From assembly GCA_902600635.1 (NCBI GenBank), contig CACKKE010000003.1:1-46601 (forward strand): 46,601 bases of DNA, given 5' to 3'. The notes under the pieces were generated by a model that searched no databases, was not told where the DNA came from, and saw only the letters and a program-made list of their open reading frames with translations. The position numbers and the translations under genes were made by a program. Of this stretch, positions 31,181 to 41,471 are shown piece by piece. This DNA is from an uncultured Pelagibacteraceae bacterium (GTDB lineage: Bacteria > Pseudomonadota > Alphaproteobacteria > Pelagibacterales > Pelagibacteraceae). Each line of letters begins with the position of its first letter. The first letter of the stretch is position 1.

Positions 31181-31744
31181 ATGATCTCTCGAATTTTAAT
31201 AATATATGAATATCAAATTTTATACCAAATATTAAACGAAATAAGCGAAAGTTTAAATTTTGAGATTACCCAATTTAACAGCAAGGATTTAAAAGAATTA
31301 AAGGATGATCCTAAAAATAATTATTTGATCGTTTCAAAAAAAAAAATTGAGGGAATTAAAAATAGTTTGATCCTGGAAAATGTACCAATTAAATTTGAAA
31401 AGCTTATTGAAATTATAAATATAAAGTTTTTAAAAAATAAATTTTTAGATCAATCAAACATAAAGATAGGAGAGTATGATTTAGATTTGAATTCGAGAAA
31501 AATTTCACTTGGAGATAAAGGTTTAAATCTAACTGAAAGAGAAACAAATTTAATAATCTTTATCAAAGATGAAAAAAATGTAACGATTAAAGAATTACAA
31601 AAAATGGTTTGGGATTATTCACCAGATCTAGAAACACATACTGTTGAAACACATATTTATAGATTAAGGAAGAAAATGAAAGAAACTTTTGGAGATGAAA
31701 ATTTTATATTAAACACTAGTAATGGTTATTCTATAGATCAGTGA
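31181..31744 (+). CDS. OmpR-type winged-helix regulator with degenerate receiver-like N-terminus
   Basis: C-terminal Trans_reg_C: LNLTERETNLIIFI...ELQKMVWDYSPDLETHTVETHIYRLRKKM...ILNTSNGYSI; N-terminus lacks recognisable phospho-acceptor pattern. Confidence 0.85.
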   Translation: MISRILIIYEYQILYQILNEISESLNFEITQFNSKDLKELKDDPKNNYLIVSKKKIEGIKNSLILENVPIKFEKLIEIINIKFLKNKFLDQSNIKIGEYDLDLNSRKISLGDKGLNLTERETNLIIFIKDEKNVTIKELQKMVWDYSPDLETHTVETHIYRLRKKMKETFGDENFILNTSNGYSIDQ

Positions 31745-32671
31745 TTAAATCCTTGCGCCTATTTTTTGAATAATTTTCGAAGATAATTCTGTTCCTTTGA
31801 TTAAACATTCTTTAACATTTAATTGGTTAATCACACCATGAAGATATCCTGCAGCGAATAAATCCCCGGCTCCAGTTAAATCTTTTATTTTTAAATTAGA
31901 TTGGGCATTGACCTCCACAACCTTATTCTCGTCTATTGAAACTGCACCTTTTTCACCCCTAGTAATTATCATATTTTTTTTGATTTCTTTTGAGAATGAT
32001 ACTGCTTCTTCAAATGTTTTTGCGTTAATTAATGATAATATTTCTTGTTCGTTTGCAAAAATAATATCCAACTTATTTTTAACTAATTCTAAAAAATCTG
32101 GTTTATGTCTTTCTACACAAAAAAGATCTGATAATGACATAGCAACTTTTTTTGAGTGCACGATTGCTTTATCAAAAGCTTTCTTTGGATCACCTTCATC
32201 CCACAAATAACCCTCTAAAAAAATCATCTCTGCATTTTTTATATCTTCTTCTTTAATATCATTATCATTAATTTTTCCAGCAGTTCCAAGAAATGTGCAC
32301 ATTGTTCTTTCAGAGTCAGGTGTTATTAAAATTAAACAAGATCCAGTTGGCATTTCTTCTTGTTTTTTTTTGTATAAGTATTTTACTTTTTCTTTTTTCA
32401 AACCATTTTCATATTTCTGACCAAGCTCGTCATTGCTAACTTTTCCAATAAATCCCACTTCATTTCCTAATTGAGATAAGCCAACAATTGAATTAGCTAC
32501 AGATCCACCTGAAATGGTTTCCTCAATTTTTAGCGATGTAAGTAATTTTTTGAATTCTGCTTCATCAATTAATTTCATAGTACTTTTTGTTAATGAATGT
32601 TGTGTTAAAAATTCATCTGATACTTTACAAAGCACATCAACAATAGCGTTTCCAATACCCAATATTTTCAT
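31745..32671 (-). CDS. PfkB-family carbohydrate/adenosine kinase
   Basis: GNAIVDVLCKV, GGSVANSIVGLSQLG, IITRGEKGAVS, DLTGAGDLFAAGYLHG. Confidence 0.93.
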   Translation of the reverse strand: MKILGIGNAIVDVLCKVSDEFLTQHSLTKSTMKLIDEAEFKKLLTSLKIEETISGGSVANSIVGLSQLGNEVGFIGKVSNDELGQKYENGLKKEKVKYLYKKKQEEMPTGSCLILITPDSERTMCTFLGTAGKINDNDIKEEDIKNAEMIFLEGYLWDEGDPKKAFDKAIVHSKKVAMSLSDLFCVERHKPDFLELVKNKLDIIFANEQEILSLINAKTFEEAVSFSKEIKKNMIITRGEKGAVSIDENKVVEVNAQSNLKIKDLTGAGDLFAAGYLHGVINQLNVKECLIKGTELSSKIIQKIGARI

Positions 32672-33324
32672 TAAGGTTTCTTTGCAAAAAAAGGTTTTTT
32701 TCGATTAGGATAGCAAGAAGTACAAATTTTACAACTCAATCCATAACAATCTCTTGCTTTACAATACTCCCTTCCATAATAGATAATTTGTAGATGCAAT
32801 TTATTCCAATATTTTTTAGGAAATAATCTTTTTAAATCATTTTCTGTTTGAGCAACATTTTTTCCATTTGTTAAACCCCATCTCTGGGCCAACCTATGAA
32901 TGTGAGTATCAATAGGAAAAGCAGGATGACCAAAACCTTGGGACATAACTACACTAGCAGTTTTATGTCCTACACCCGGTAATTTTTCAAGTTCTTCAAA
33001 AGTTTTAGGCACTTTACCCTTATAATTTTTGACCAGTATTTTTGACAAATTATAAATACTTTTTGCTTTAATCCTAAAAATACCAATTTTTTTAATTAAA
33101 GTTTCTATTTTTTTTCTTCCTAATTTAACAAAGTGCTCTGGTTTGTGATATTTTGGATAAATATTTCTAGTTACATTATTTACATTAACATCTGTACACT
33201 GAGCAGAAAGAAGAACAGATATTAGTAGCGTAAATACGTTTCGACTTTTTAGTGGGACTTTAATACTTGGATAAGTTTTATTTAGTATTTTAAGTATTAT
33301 TTTTGCTCTTTGAATTTCATTCAT
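32671..33324 (-). CDS. nth: Endonuclease III
   Basis: LLSAQCTDVNVNNVTR, LEKLPGVGHKTASVVM, 4Fe-4S Cys pattern CKARDCYGLSCKICTSC. Start moved to MNEIQRAKII, which forms TAATG with the dapB stop. Confidence 0.95.
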   Translation of the reverse strand: MNEIQRAKIILKILNKTYPSIKVPLKSRNVFTLLISVLLSAQCTDVNVNNVTRNIYPKYHKPEHFVKLGRKKIETLIKKIGIFRIKAKSIYNLSKILVKNYKGKVPKTFEELEKLPGVGHKTASVVMSQGFGHPAFPIDTHIHRLAQRWGLTNGKNVAQTENDLKRLFPKKYWNKLHLQIIYYGREYCKARDCYGLSCKICTSCYPNRKKPFFAKKP

Positions 33325-34106
33325 TATTTGAAATTCATTAAGTCTCTCATTGAATATAAACCAGGCTTTTTCTTCATTAACCAATTTGCGGCTGTGAGTG
33401 CACCTTCAGAATAAAGTTCTCTATCAAATGCCTCATGATTTAATCTTACTATTTCTTTTCCACTGGAAAATAAAACCTCATGTTCACCAATAATTTTACC
33501 TTTTCTAATTGAATTAAAGTTTATTCTTTTTGCGTAAGGAAAGTTTTTTTTATTTAAATATTTCTTACCCATAATTCCATAGAAATTTCTGTTTTTCCCA
33601 ATTGCAATTCCTTGACCTAACATTAATGCAGTACCAGAAGGGTGATCCTTTTTAAACTTATGATGTGCTTCAAAAACTTTACTTAAAAAATTATTTCCTA
33701 GAGATTTGGATGCAATTTCAGTTAAATACATCAAAAGATTAACTCCAAGGCTCATGTTTCCAGCTTTGAGTATTGGAATTTTTTTTGAAATCTTTTTTAT
33801 TATATTTTCCTGTTTAAACGTGAAACCTGTAGTACCAATTATTACTCTTTTTTTTTGTTTCTCAGCAATACTTAGAACTTCAAGTGTACATTTTGGAACT
33901 GTAAAATCTATTATTACATCACTCTGTTTAAAAGCTTCTGAACTATTTAATTTTGGTAAAATACCTAAGATTTTTTTTCTTTGTACTTTATTTTCTGTAA
34001 GACTACTTATTTTAAATCTTTTATCTTTCTTAGCAGATTTTATGAGTTGTTGCCCCATTCTACCTAGACATCCTGTAATTGTTAAATTTATTTTTTTAGT
34101 TTTCAT
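33324..34106 (-). CDS. dapB: 4-hydroxy-tetrahydrodipicolinate reductase
   Basis: ITGCLGRMGQQLIKS, VIIGTTGFT, EAHHKFKKDHPSGTAL. Confidence 0.97.
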   Translation of the reverse strand: MKTKKINLTITGCLGRMGQQLIKSAKKDKRFKISSLTENKVQRKKILGILPKLNSSEAFKQSDVIIDFTVPKCTLEVLSIAEKQKKRVIIGTTGFTFKQENIIKKISKKIPILKAGNMSLGVNLLMYLTEIASKSLGNNFLSKVFEAHHKFKKDHPSGTALMLGQGIAIGKNRNFYGIMGKKYLNKKNFPYAKRINFNSIRKGKIIGEHEVLFSSGKEIVRLNHEAFDRELYSEGALTAANWLMKKKPGLYSMRDLMNFK

Positions 34107-34938
34107 ATTTAAAGAATTTTAAGTCATTTTGATAATATTCGTTCATTCTTTTAATCATGCTTTCATCAAGATTTTTTTTCCAATCATTTTCTGGTCCTTG
34201 ATAAAAAAATTTTATTTTTCTATTATCTTTTAGAGAATATACGTTTTCACCAAACTTACCTGCATTTTCTATACTTTGAAGACTTTTAAAGTTTGTCGTA
34301 TTAATAGCATTTTTAAGTTTTTTATGATCGGTTTTATTATCAAATTTCATCAAAGTATTAACAAATACTACTAGTTTTTCAAAAGTCTGAGTTGGATTTT
34401 TAACCATGTCCTCATATCTAATTATTAATCTTCTAAACGATTTGTTACTTAACCAAGATTGGTAATTAATTCTCCAAGAATTAACAATATTTGTTTTTGC
34501 ATAGTTTTTTAAATGTGGATAGTCCTCTAATACTTTATTTTCATCCTGCATAAATTTTAATGCTTGATCATACGTATCTAGATCATTATGGTTTTTGACT
34601 GATGTTATAACATTTCGAGGATCTCTAATTACATAGATAACTCCTAGAGAATACTCAGGCTTAGTGAAATCATTTCCAAAAGCAGTGATTAAAGAATTGT
34701 GAGTTTTTAAGAATTTTACTTTTTTTTGCTCTCGTATATCTTTTTGTGATTTCTCCCAGTGTTTATGAATCTCACCTCGTTTTACTTTTTCCTTAAAAAA
34801 TTGTTTATTTGGATAATCCTCTATTAAGCTTAACTTTTTAATGTCAAATATTCCATTTTCACAAAAATAGTAAGCAGTAAGAAAAGATCTAACCCAAGTA
34901 TTTCCACTTTTTGGATATGAAGCAATCCAGATAATCAT
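34096..34938 (-). CDS. Sulfotransferase-domain protein (copy 2)
   Basis: [44 protein letters not shown]; clear similarity to the 17203-18054 protein. Confidence 0.9.
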   Translation of the reverse strand: MIIWIASYPKSGNTWVRSFLTAYYFCENGIFDIKKLSLIEDYPNKQFFKEKVKRGEIHKHWEKSQKDIREQKKVKFLKTHNSLITAFGNDFTKPEYSLGVIYVIRDPRNVITSVKNHNDLDTYDQALKFMQDENKVLEDYPHLKNYAKTNIVNSWRINYQSWLSNKSFRRLIIRYEDMVKNPTQTFEKLVVFVNTLMKFDNKTDHKKLKNAINTTNFKSLQSIENAGKFGENVYSLKDNRKIKFFYQGPENDWKKNLDESMIKRMNEYYQNDLKFFKYEN

Positions 34939-35007
34939 GTTTATTTATTAAACTAGGTATTAATTATTTCAACTTAAATATTCTATAATGAATTGTACTT
35001 GAACAAC

Positions 35008-36144
35008 TTAACTTTTCCAAAAATCTTTTGCCTTTTGAAAAAATTTTTTGATACTTGGATTAGATTTATCATTTTCTATTTCCCTAAATTTTTCTAAAAG
35101 ACTTCTTTGTTCTTTATTTAAATACACTGGAACTTCAGTTTTAATTTGTACATATAAATCTCCAAAATCTCCTCTTCTCATAAAAGGCATACCTTTGCCT
35201 TTCAACCTAAATTGTTTACCATCTTGAGTTCCATCAGGTATTTTTATTTTTGCTTTTTTACCATCTATTGTTGGTATTTCTATTGTTGTGCCAAGTGCTG
35301 CATCTGCTATTGAAATTGGAAACTCAAAGAATAAATTTACATCTGATCTTTTAAATAACTCGTGAGATTTTACATTTATAAATAAATATAAATCTCCGCT
35401 AGCACCACCCCTTGTCCCCGCTTCACCTTTGCCAGCAAGTCTAATTCTTGTCCCGTCATCAACCCCCTTTGGTATTGTGACAGATACTTTTTTTGAAGTT
35501 TGAGTGTTTCCTTGTCCATTACAGTCTGAGCAAGGATTGGTTATTTCCTCTCCGCTTCCAGCACATTGAGGACATGTTTGTTGAACTGTAAAAAAACCTT
35601 GATTAGATCTGACTCTACCGTTTCCTCCACAGTAAGTACATCTGTCAGGGCTAGACCCAGGCTTAGATCCATTTCCCTTACATGTGTTACATTTTTCTGA
35701 TGTGGAAAATTGTATATTTTGCTTCTTACCCGTGTAAGCTTCCTCTAATGTAATCGATAAATCATATCTTAAATCTGAGCCTCTATTATTTGAGCTTCTT
35801 CCCCTAGAACTTCTTCTTCCACCACCGAAGTCGCCAAAAAAATCTTCAAATATGTCTGAAAAATCTGCACCACTGAAACCTCCAAAACCACCAAACCCAC
35901 CTTGTCCAGCGCCCCCATTTTCAAAGGCGGCATGACCAAAATTGTCGTAATTTTCTTTTTTAGATTTATCAGATAGAATGCCGTAAGCCTCACTAGCTTC
36001 TTTAAATTTTTCTTCAGCTCCTTTATCACCAGGATTTTTATCTGGATGATATTTTACAGCTAACTTTCTATACGCAGATTTTAATTCTTCAGGGGATGCG
36101 CTTTTGTTTACGCCGAGGACGTCATAATAATCTCTTTTTGCCAT
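35008..36144 (-). CDS. dnaJ: Chaperone DnaJ
   Basis: J-domain with HPD, G/F-rich region, four CxxCxGxG zinc repeats. Confidence 0.99.
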   Translation of the reverse strand: MAKRDYYDVLGVNKSASPEELKSAYRKLAVKYHPDKNPGDKGAEEKFKEASEAYGILSDKSKKENYDNFGHAAFENGGAGQGGFGGFGGFSGADFSDIFEDFFGDFGGGRRSSRGRSSNNRGSDLRYDLSITLEEAYTGKKQNIQFSTSEKCNTCKGNGSKPGSSPDRCTYCGGNGRVRSNQGFFTVQQTCPQCAGSGEEITNPCSDCNGQGNTQTSKKVSVTIPKGVDDGTRIRLAGKGEAGTRGGASGDLYLFINVKSHELFKRSDVNLFFEFPISIADAALGTTIEIPTIDGKKAKIKIPDGTQDGKQFRLKGKGMPFMRRGDFGDLYVQIKTEVPVYLNKEQRSLLEKFREIENDKSNPSIKKFFQKAKDFWKS

Positions 36145-36171
36145 TTAATACCCCGGACAGATAAATGTATG

Positions 36172-38097
36172 TTAAGCGCTCTTTTCTTTATTCTCGTCTT
36201 TTACTTCCTCAAAATCGGCATCAACAACATTATCCTCTTTTTTTCCTTTATCATCTTTACCATCATCTTTATTAGAATCTGGTTTTGTATTTTGTTGTGA
36301 TTTATATATTGCTTCTCCAAGTTTCATTGAAGCTTGAACTAATGCCTCAGTTTTTTTCTTGATATCATCTGTGTTTTCACTTTTAAGAGCCTCTTTTAAT
36401 TGACTTGAAGCATCTTCTATAGCTTTTTTGTCAGCCTCAGACACTTTAGAACCATGCTCTTTAAGGTTTTTATCTGTAGAATGAATTAAGGTATCTGCTT
36501 GATTTCTTACGTCTACAGACTCTCTTTTCTTTTTATCAGCTTCTTTATTAGCCTCAGCATCCTTTACCATTTTTTCAATTTCTTCATCACTCAATCCGCC
36601 TGAAGCTTGAATTTGAATTTTTTGCTCTTTTCCGGTGCCCTTGTCTTTCGCTGAAACATTAACAATTCCATTAGCATCAATATCAAATGTAACTTCAATT
36701 TGAGGAACGCCTCTAGGCGCAGGTGCAATTCCAACAAGTTCGAAGTTTCCTAAAATTTTATTATCAGCTGCCATCTCTCTTTCACCCTGTAACACTCTAA
36801 TAGAAACAGCAGGTTGATTATCTTCAGCAGTTGAGAACACTTGGCTTTTTTTAGTAGGTATCGTTGTATTTTTTTCAATTAATTTTGTAGAAACTCCACC
36901 TAAAGTCTCAATACCCAATGAAAGAGGGGTTACATCTAATAACAATACATCCTTAACATCACCTTGAAGAACACCAGCTTGAATAGCAGCACCCATAGCC
37001 ACAACTTCGTCTGGGTTAACACTTTTATTAGGCTCTTTCCCAAAGAAATTCTTAACTTCTTCAATTACTTTTGGCATTCTAGTCATACCACCAACCATAA
37101 CAACTTCATCAATTTCATTAGCTGTAATACCAGCATCTTTTAATGCAGTTTTACAAGGTGGCATTGTTTTGGCTATAAGATCCTCAACCAGCGCTTCCAA
37201 TTTTGCTCTTGTAAGTTTTAGATTAATATGTTTTGGACCAGTCTTGTCAGCAGTGATAAACGGTAAATTAATATCAGTTTGTTCAGCTGAAGATAATTCA
37301 ATCTTAGCTTTTTCTGCTGCTTCTTTTAACCTCTGAAGAGCAAGTTTATCTGATTTTAAATCTATTCCATTATCTTTTTTAAATTCTGAAATTAAATATT
37401 CAACCACAGAATTGTCAAAATCTTCACCACCTAAAAATGTATCTCCGTTAGTTGATTTTACCTCAAAAACTCCATCACCAAGTTCTAGTATTGAAACATC
37501 AAATGTTCCGCCACCTAAGTCATAAACTGCAATTTTTTTATTTTGTTTTTTATCTAAACCATAAGCTAATGATGCAGCCGTAGGTTCATTTATAATTCTT
37601 AAAACTTCTAGACCTGCAATTTTTCCAGCATCTTTTGTTGCTTGTCTTTGAGCATCATTAAAGTATGCAGGAACAGTAATTACAGCTTTTGTAACAGCTT
37701 GGCCTAAATATTTTTCTGCTGTTTCTTTCATTTTTTGTAAAATAAAAGCTGAAATTTGAGAAGGAGAGTATTTTTCACCTTTAGACTCTATCCACGCATC
37801 TCCTTTTTCTGAATTAACAATTTTAAACGGAGCCGCTTCTATATCTTTTTTAACAGTCGGGTCATCAAAGTTTCTTCCAATTAGTCTTTTAACTGCAAAA
37901 ATAGTGTTTTCAGGATTTGTTACAGCTTGTCTTTTAGCTGGTTGTCCTATTAATTTTTCTTTTTCATCAGTAAAAGCAACAACAGATGGCGTTGTTCTAG
38001 CACCTTCAGCATTTTCTAAAACTTTTGCTTGGCTTCCTTCCATTATAGCCACACAAGAGTTGGTTGTTCCTAAATCTATTCCAATAATTTTACTCAT
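36172..38097 (-). CDS. dnaK: Chaperone DnaK
   Basis: [38 protein letters not shown]. Confidence 0.99.
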   Translation of the reverse strand: MSKIIGIDLGTTNSCVAIMEGSQAKVLENAEGARTTPSVVAFTDEKEKLIGQPAKRQAVTNPENTIFAVKRLIGRNFDDPTVKKDIEAAPFKIVNSEKGDAWIESKGEKYSPSQISAFILQKMKETAEKYLGQAVTKAVITVPAYFNDAQRQATKDAGKIAGLEVLRIINEPTAASLAYGLDKKQNKKIAVYDLGGGTFDVSILELGDGVFEVKSTNGDTFLGGEDFDNSVVEYLISEFKKDNGIDLKSDKLALQRLKEAAEKAKIELSSAEQTDINLPFITADKTGPKHINLKLTRAKLEALVEDLIAKTMPPCKTALKDAGITANEIDEVVMVGGMTRMPKVIEEVKNFFGKEPNKSVNPDEVVAMGAAIQAGVLQGDVKDVLLLDVTPLSLGIETLGGVSTKLIEKNTTIPTKKSQVFSTAEDNQPAVSIRVLQGEREMAADNKILGNFELVGIAPAPRGVPQIEVTFDIDANGIVNVSAKDKGTGKEQKIQIQASGGLSDEEIEKMVKDAEANKEADKKKRESVDVRNQADTLIHSTDKNLKEHGSKVSEADKKAIEDASSQLKEALKSENTDDIKKKTEALVQASMKLGEAIYKSQQNTKPDSNKDDGKDDKGKKEDNVVDADFEEVKDENKEKSA

Positions 38098-38117
38098 AAT
38101 AAATAATTCTCCTCGTC

Positions 38118-38145
38118 ATATATGTGCTATTTTTGATTCTACAAG
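38118..38145 (-). promoter_or_regulatory. Candidate sigma-32 promoter for dnaK(-dnaJ)
   Basis: Minus strand CTTG (38145-38142), N17, CATATAT (38124-38118); 6/7 to the alphaproteobacterial CTTG-N17/18-CYTATNT. Confidence 0.55.
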
Positions 38146-38157
38146 TTGTTACAAGCA

Positions 38158-38796
38158 TTATTTAGTCTCCGGATTTTCTTTAGTTTCTTGGGTTTTGGTT
38201 GTTTTTTCTTGGGTTTTCTTGGCTACGCCAACTAAAGAGGGCCTTAGCAATCGATCTTTGATAGTGAAACCTTTTTGAATTTCTTGAATTATAGTTCCTG
38301 GCTCTTTTGTATTATCCTCAATTTCCATCATTGCCTGATGAAAGTTTGGATCTAATTTTTTATTTAAACTATCAATCTGTTTAATATCATTTTTGTTAAA
38401 TATGGATATTAAATCTTTATGAATTATATCAAAATGCTCTAAAGTTTTTTTAAGTGCTTCAGAGTCTTTCAATTTTTCATCACTCTCTAAGATATTTTTG
38501 GATCTTTCAAAATTATCTATAAGGCTAAGCGCTTCTTTAGCAAATGAAAAACCACCGTATTCAAAAGCATCTTCCTTCTCTTTCTCAAATCTTCTTCTTT
38601 GATTTTCCATTTCGGCAAATGTTCTAGCCAGTTTATCCTCAAGCTGTAAAATTTTTTCTTCTGGTGTTAATTCTTTTTTGTCCTCTTCCTCTTTTTTATT
38701 ATGATCATCAGTTTGATCTTGAGGCTTACTAGATTGATTATTTTCTTCCTTATCTAAATTTTCGTTTTGGATATTTTCTTTTTGCTCTTTTTCCAT
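38158..38796 (-). CDS. grpE: Nucleotide exchange factor GrpE
   Basis: RTFAEMENQRRRFEKEKEDAFEYG, NFHQAMMEIED, GFTIKDRLLRPSLVGVAK. Confidence 0.97.
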   Translation of the reverse strand: MEKEQKENIQNENLDKEENNQSSKPQDQTDDHNKKEEEDKKELTPEEKILQLEDKLARTFAEMENQRRRFEKEKEDAFEYGGFSFAKEALSLIDNFERSKNILESDEKLKDSEALKKTLEHFDIIHKDLISIFNKNDIKQIDSLNKKLDPNFHQAMMEIEDNTKEPGTIIQEIQKGFTIKDRLLRPSLVGVAKKTQEKTTKTQETKENPETK

Positions 38797-38832
38797 AGAA
38801 GCTTATATGGTAAGAAATTTAAGAATTTCTAG

Positions 38833-39435
38833 ATGTTAAAAAAAAAATTTTCAAAAATATTAATCGGTACAAACAATAAAGGAAAACTTAGAGAAATTAA
38901 GGGTTTATTGCCAAAATCAATTAAGATTTTCTCTACATCAGATTTTAATCTTAGAAGCCCACCAGAAAATGGACTAACATTTAAGGAAAATTCAATAATC
39001 AAATCTAAATATTTTTCAAAAAAATCTAATTTAGTTTGTATTGCCGATGACTCTGGTCTTGAAATAGATTGTTTGGATAAAAAGCCTGGAATCTTTTCAG
39101 CCAGATGGGCAGGATCCAAGGGGGATTTTAATAAAGCAATTAAAAGAGTATATAAAGAGTTAGATAAAAAAGATAAGAACTGGAAATTTAAAAAGATTAA
39201 AGCAAGATTTGTATGTGCGTTGTCAATTTGTTATTTAGACAAAATAATTGCAAGTGTCACAGGAAAAATTGAGGGTTCTATTTCAAACAAAATTAGGGGA
39301 AAAAATGGTTTTGGATACGATCCAATTTTTATTCCAAAAAAAAAAAGACAAACTTTTGGTGAAATGAGGTTTTCTAGCAAATGTAAAATCGATCATAGGT
39401 CAATCGCATTTAAGAAAATTAAAAAATTTCTTTAA
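38833..39435 (+). CDS. rdgB: Non-canonical purine NTP pyrophosphatase (RdgB/HAM1)
   Basis: ILIGTNNKGKLREIKGLL, IADDSGLEIDCLDKKPGIFSARWAG, GFGYDPIFIP. Confidence 0.96.
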   Translation: MLKKKFSKILIGTNNKGKLREIKGLLPKSIKIFSTSDFNLRSPPENGLTFKENSIIKSKYFSKKSNLVCIADDSGLEIDCLDKKPGIFSARWAGSKGDFNKAIKRVYKELDKKDKNWKFKKIKARFVCALSICYLDKIIASVTGKIEGSISNKIRGKNGFGYDPIFIPKKKRQTFGEMRFSSKCKIDHRSIAFKKIKKFL

Positions 39436-40573
39436 GTTTGCCATTATTAACCTCATAAAAATTTAATTGGTGATTAATTTTATTATCTTTAATTTCAAAA
39501 ATTCCTATTTTCCCTTTAAATGTATTTTGAGTTTTAAATGATTTATTTATTTCTAAAGACTCATTTTTTAGTGATAGGTAATATATTAATCCTATTAAAT
39601 CATAACTAAGTAATGATAAATAACTTGGTTTATAACTAAATTTTTTAAAAAATTTATCAGTAAACTCATCTAAATTTTGTTTGTTAATTGAAGGATAATA
39701 AATTGGTTGTAAATTTTTTTCTCTTAATAAACTTTCATCGAACCATTGGTTTAAAGTAATTATATATTTATTTTTTGGTGATACATCAGTATATAGTAAT
39801 GAAGTTACAACACTTTTTAAACTTTCATCAAAATCTGTAATTATGACAGAGTCAAATTTTACATTTCCAAGAGTGTATTTTTTTTCAAGATTTTCTATAA
39901 TTTTTTCTTTATTTGGATCATCCGAATTTTCAACTCTTGATATCTCATCTAGTAAGTTTTGTTTTCTAATTCCATAGTTTGTGATTTTTTCTATTTGTTT
40001 TGTTAATTTAGTGGGATCAATATCATAGTTGTATTGTTTAAAGAATTTTATCTTAGATTCTTTAATCCCCTTTTTAATCTCTAGGTCATAATTCAAATTA
40101 GGAATTAAAAAAATTGTTTTTTTTATCTCACTTATTTCTAAAAATTTTTTTATTGTGTTTAGTTGTGAAGAAGAGTTAATGCCACTGCTTATGATATTTT
40201 TATGAAGATCTAAAGTTTTGTTCGTTAAAGACAAAAAAGTGATATTTTTCACTTTATCTAAAAATAATAAGTTTTTATGAAAAACTGGACCGATAACCAA
40301 TGATATTCCTATTTTCTCAAATTCTAAAGCTGAGCGTAAGGTTACGTCGGGATCCGACTTAGTGTCTTTAGGATATATCTCAATATTATTATTTTTTATA
40401 TCAATTAAGGCCATCCTTATAGAATTGAGTATTTGTTTCCCCAAAGCAGAGTCTTCTCCCGATAGTGGAGCTAATACTCCAATTCTAATTTTTGCTTCCT
40501 CAGAGAAGGAAATGGATGTTTCAAATGATAAAACGAAAAATATAGAAAAAAGAATTTTAAAAAATTTATTCAT
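39419..40573 (-). CDS. Periplasmic-binding-protein-like protein (LpoA/penicillin-binding protein activator-like)
   Basis: Signal peptide; IRIGVLAPLSGEDSALGKQILNSIRMALID; divergent from rsmI. Confidence 0.8.
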   Translation of the reverse strand: MNKFFKILFSIFFVLSFETSISFSEEAKIRIGVLAPLSGEDSALGKQILNSIRMALIDIKNNNIEIYPKDTKSDPDVTLRSALEFEKIGISLVIGPVFHKNLLFLDKVKNITFLSLTNKTLDLHKNIISSGINSSSQLNTIKKFLEISEIKKTIFLIPNLNYDLEIKKGIKESKIKFFKQYNYDIDPTKLTKQIEKITNYGIRKQNLLDEISRVENSDDPNKEKIIENLEKKYTLGNVKFDSVIITDFDESLKSVVTSLLYTDVSPKNKYIITLNQWFDESLLREKNLQPIYYPSINKQNLDEFTDKFFKKFSYKPSYLSLLSYDLIGLIYYLSLKNESLEINKSFKTQNTFKGKIGIFEIKDNKINHQLNFYEVNNGKLKEIF

Positions 40574-40607
40574 TTAATGATTTATATAATTTTAGTATTG
40601 TATAATT

Positions 40608-41471
40608 ATGACTGTAAACCCTAAATTTCAAAATAAAGAAATTAAAAAAGGTCTATATATAATACCCACTCCAATTGGAAATTTAGGAGATATTACTTAC
40701 CGAGCAATAGAAATTTTAAAAAAATCTGATTTTATCCTATGTGAGGACACTCGAATCTCCAGAAAATTGATGGAAAAATTTGATGTTAAATCAAAATTAT
40801 TATCCAATCACAAATTTAATGAGAAGAAAAATTTATCTTTAATTATAAATCATTTGAGAAATGATAAAATTATATCTCTTGTTTCAGATGCCGGCACTCC
40901 TGGAATATCAGATCCGGGAGCCATCTTAGTAAGAGAATGTGTTAAAGAAAAAATAAATATTATTGCATTACCTGGGCCTTCTGCAGTAAGCACTGCTGTA
41001 TCAATTAGTGGTTTTTCTGAAAAATATTTTTTTTATGGTTTTTTTCCCTCAAAATTAAAGGATATTAAAAATGATTTAAAATTACTTTCCCAGCTGGACG
41101 CTAGCATTGTTTTTTTTATTTCATCAAAAAAAATGAGTAAAGCCATTCCATTCCTTAAAGAAAGTTTTTCTGAGAGAGAAATTTTGATTTGTAGAGAAAT
41201 GACAAAAATTTATGAGGAGTATTTGAGATATAAAGTTGACGATTTAAAAACTTTAGGTGAAAATTTAAAAGGCGAATTAACTCTTGTAATATCTGAAAAA
41301 AAAAGAACAAAAAAAAGTTCTCTTTTATTGAGTGAATCAGATAAGAATAATATAAGAAAAATGATAAAAAAATTAAGTATTAAAGAAATTGTAAATTTAA
41401 TTTCCCAAAATAATTCTGTACCTAAAAAAAAAATTTATAATTTTTGTTTAAAGATAAAAAATGAAGTTTAA
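40608..41471 (+). CDS. rsmI: 16S rRNA (cytidine 2'-O)-methyltransferase RsmI
   Basis: GLYIIPTPIGNLGDITYRAIEIL, CEDTRISRKL, SDAGTPGISDPG, LPGPSAVSTAVSISGF. Confidence 0.98.
   Translation: MTVNPKFQNKEIKKGLYIIPTPIGNLGDITYRAIEILKKSDFILCEDTRISRKLMEKFDVKSKLLSNHKFNEKKNLSLIINHLRNDKIISLVSDAGTPGISDPGAILVRECVKEKINIIALPGPSAVSTAVSISGFSEKYFFYGFFPSKLKDIKNDLKLLSQLDASIVFFISSKKMSKAIPFLKESFSEREILICREMTKIYEEYLRYKVDDLKTLGENLKGELTLVISEKKRTKKSSLLLSESDKNNIRKMIKKLSIKEIVNLISQNNSVPKKKIYNFCLKIKNEV

Noticed and set aside
33325-33384. ORF-track N-terminal extension of nth (MVNEEKAWFIFNERLNEFQI)
   Set aside because: Extension lies in the dapB 3' end; a start at 33324 forms the usual TAATG junction and matches the expected endonuclease III N-terminus.
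33706-34122. 138-aa plus ORF opposite dapB
   Set aside because: Shadow of dapB; hydrophobic bias is expected from antisense of Lys-rich coding.
35769-36029. 86-aa minus ORF in another frame of dnaJ
   Set aside because: Same-strand alternative frame in the J-domain and G/F-rich region; dnaJ frame is unambiguous.
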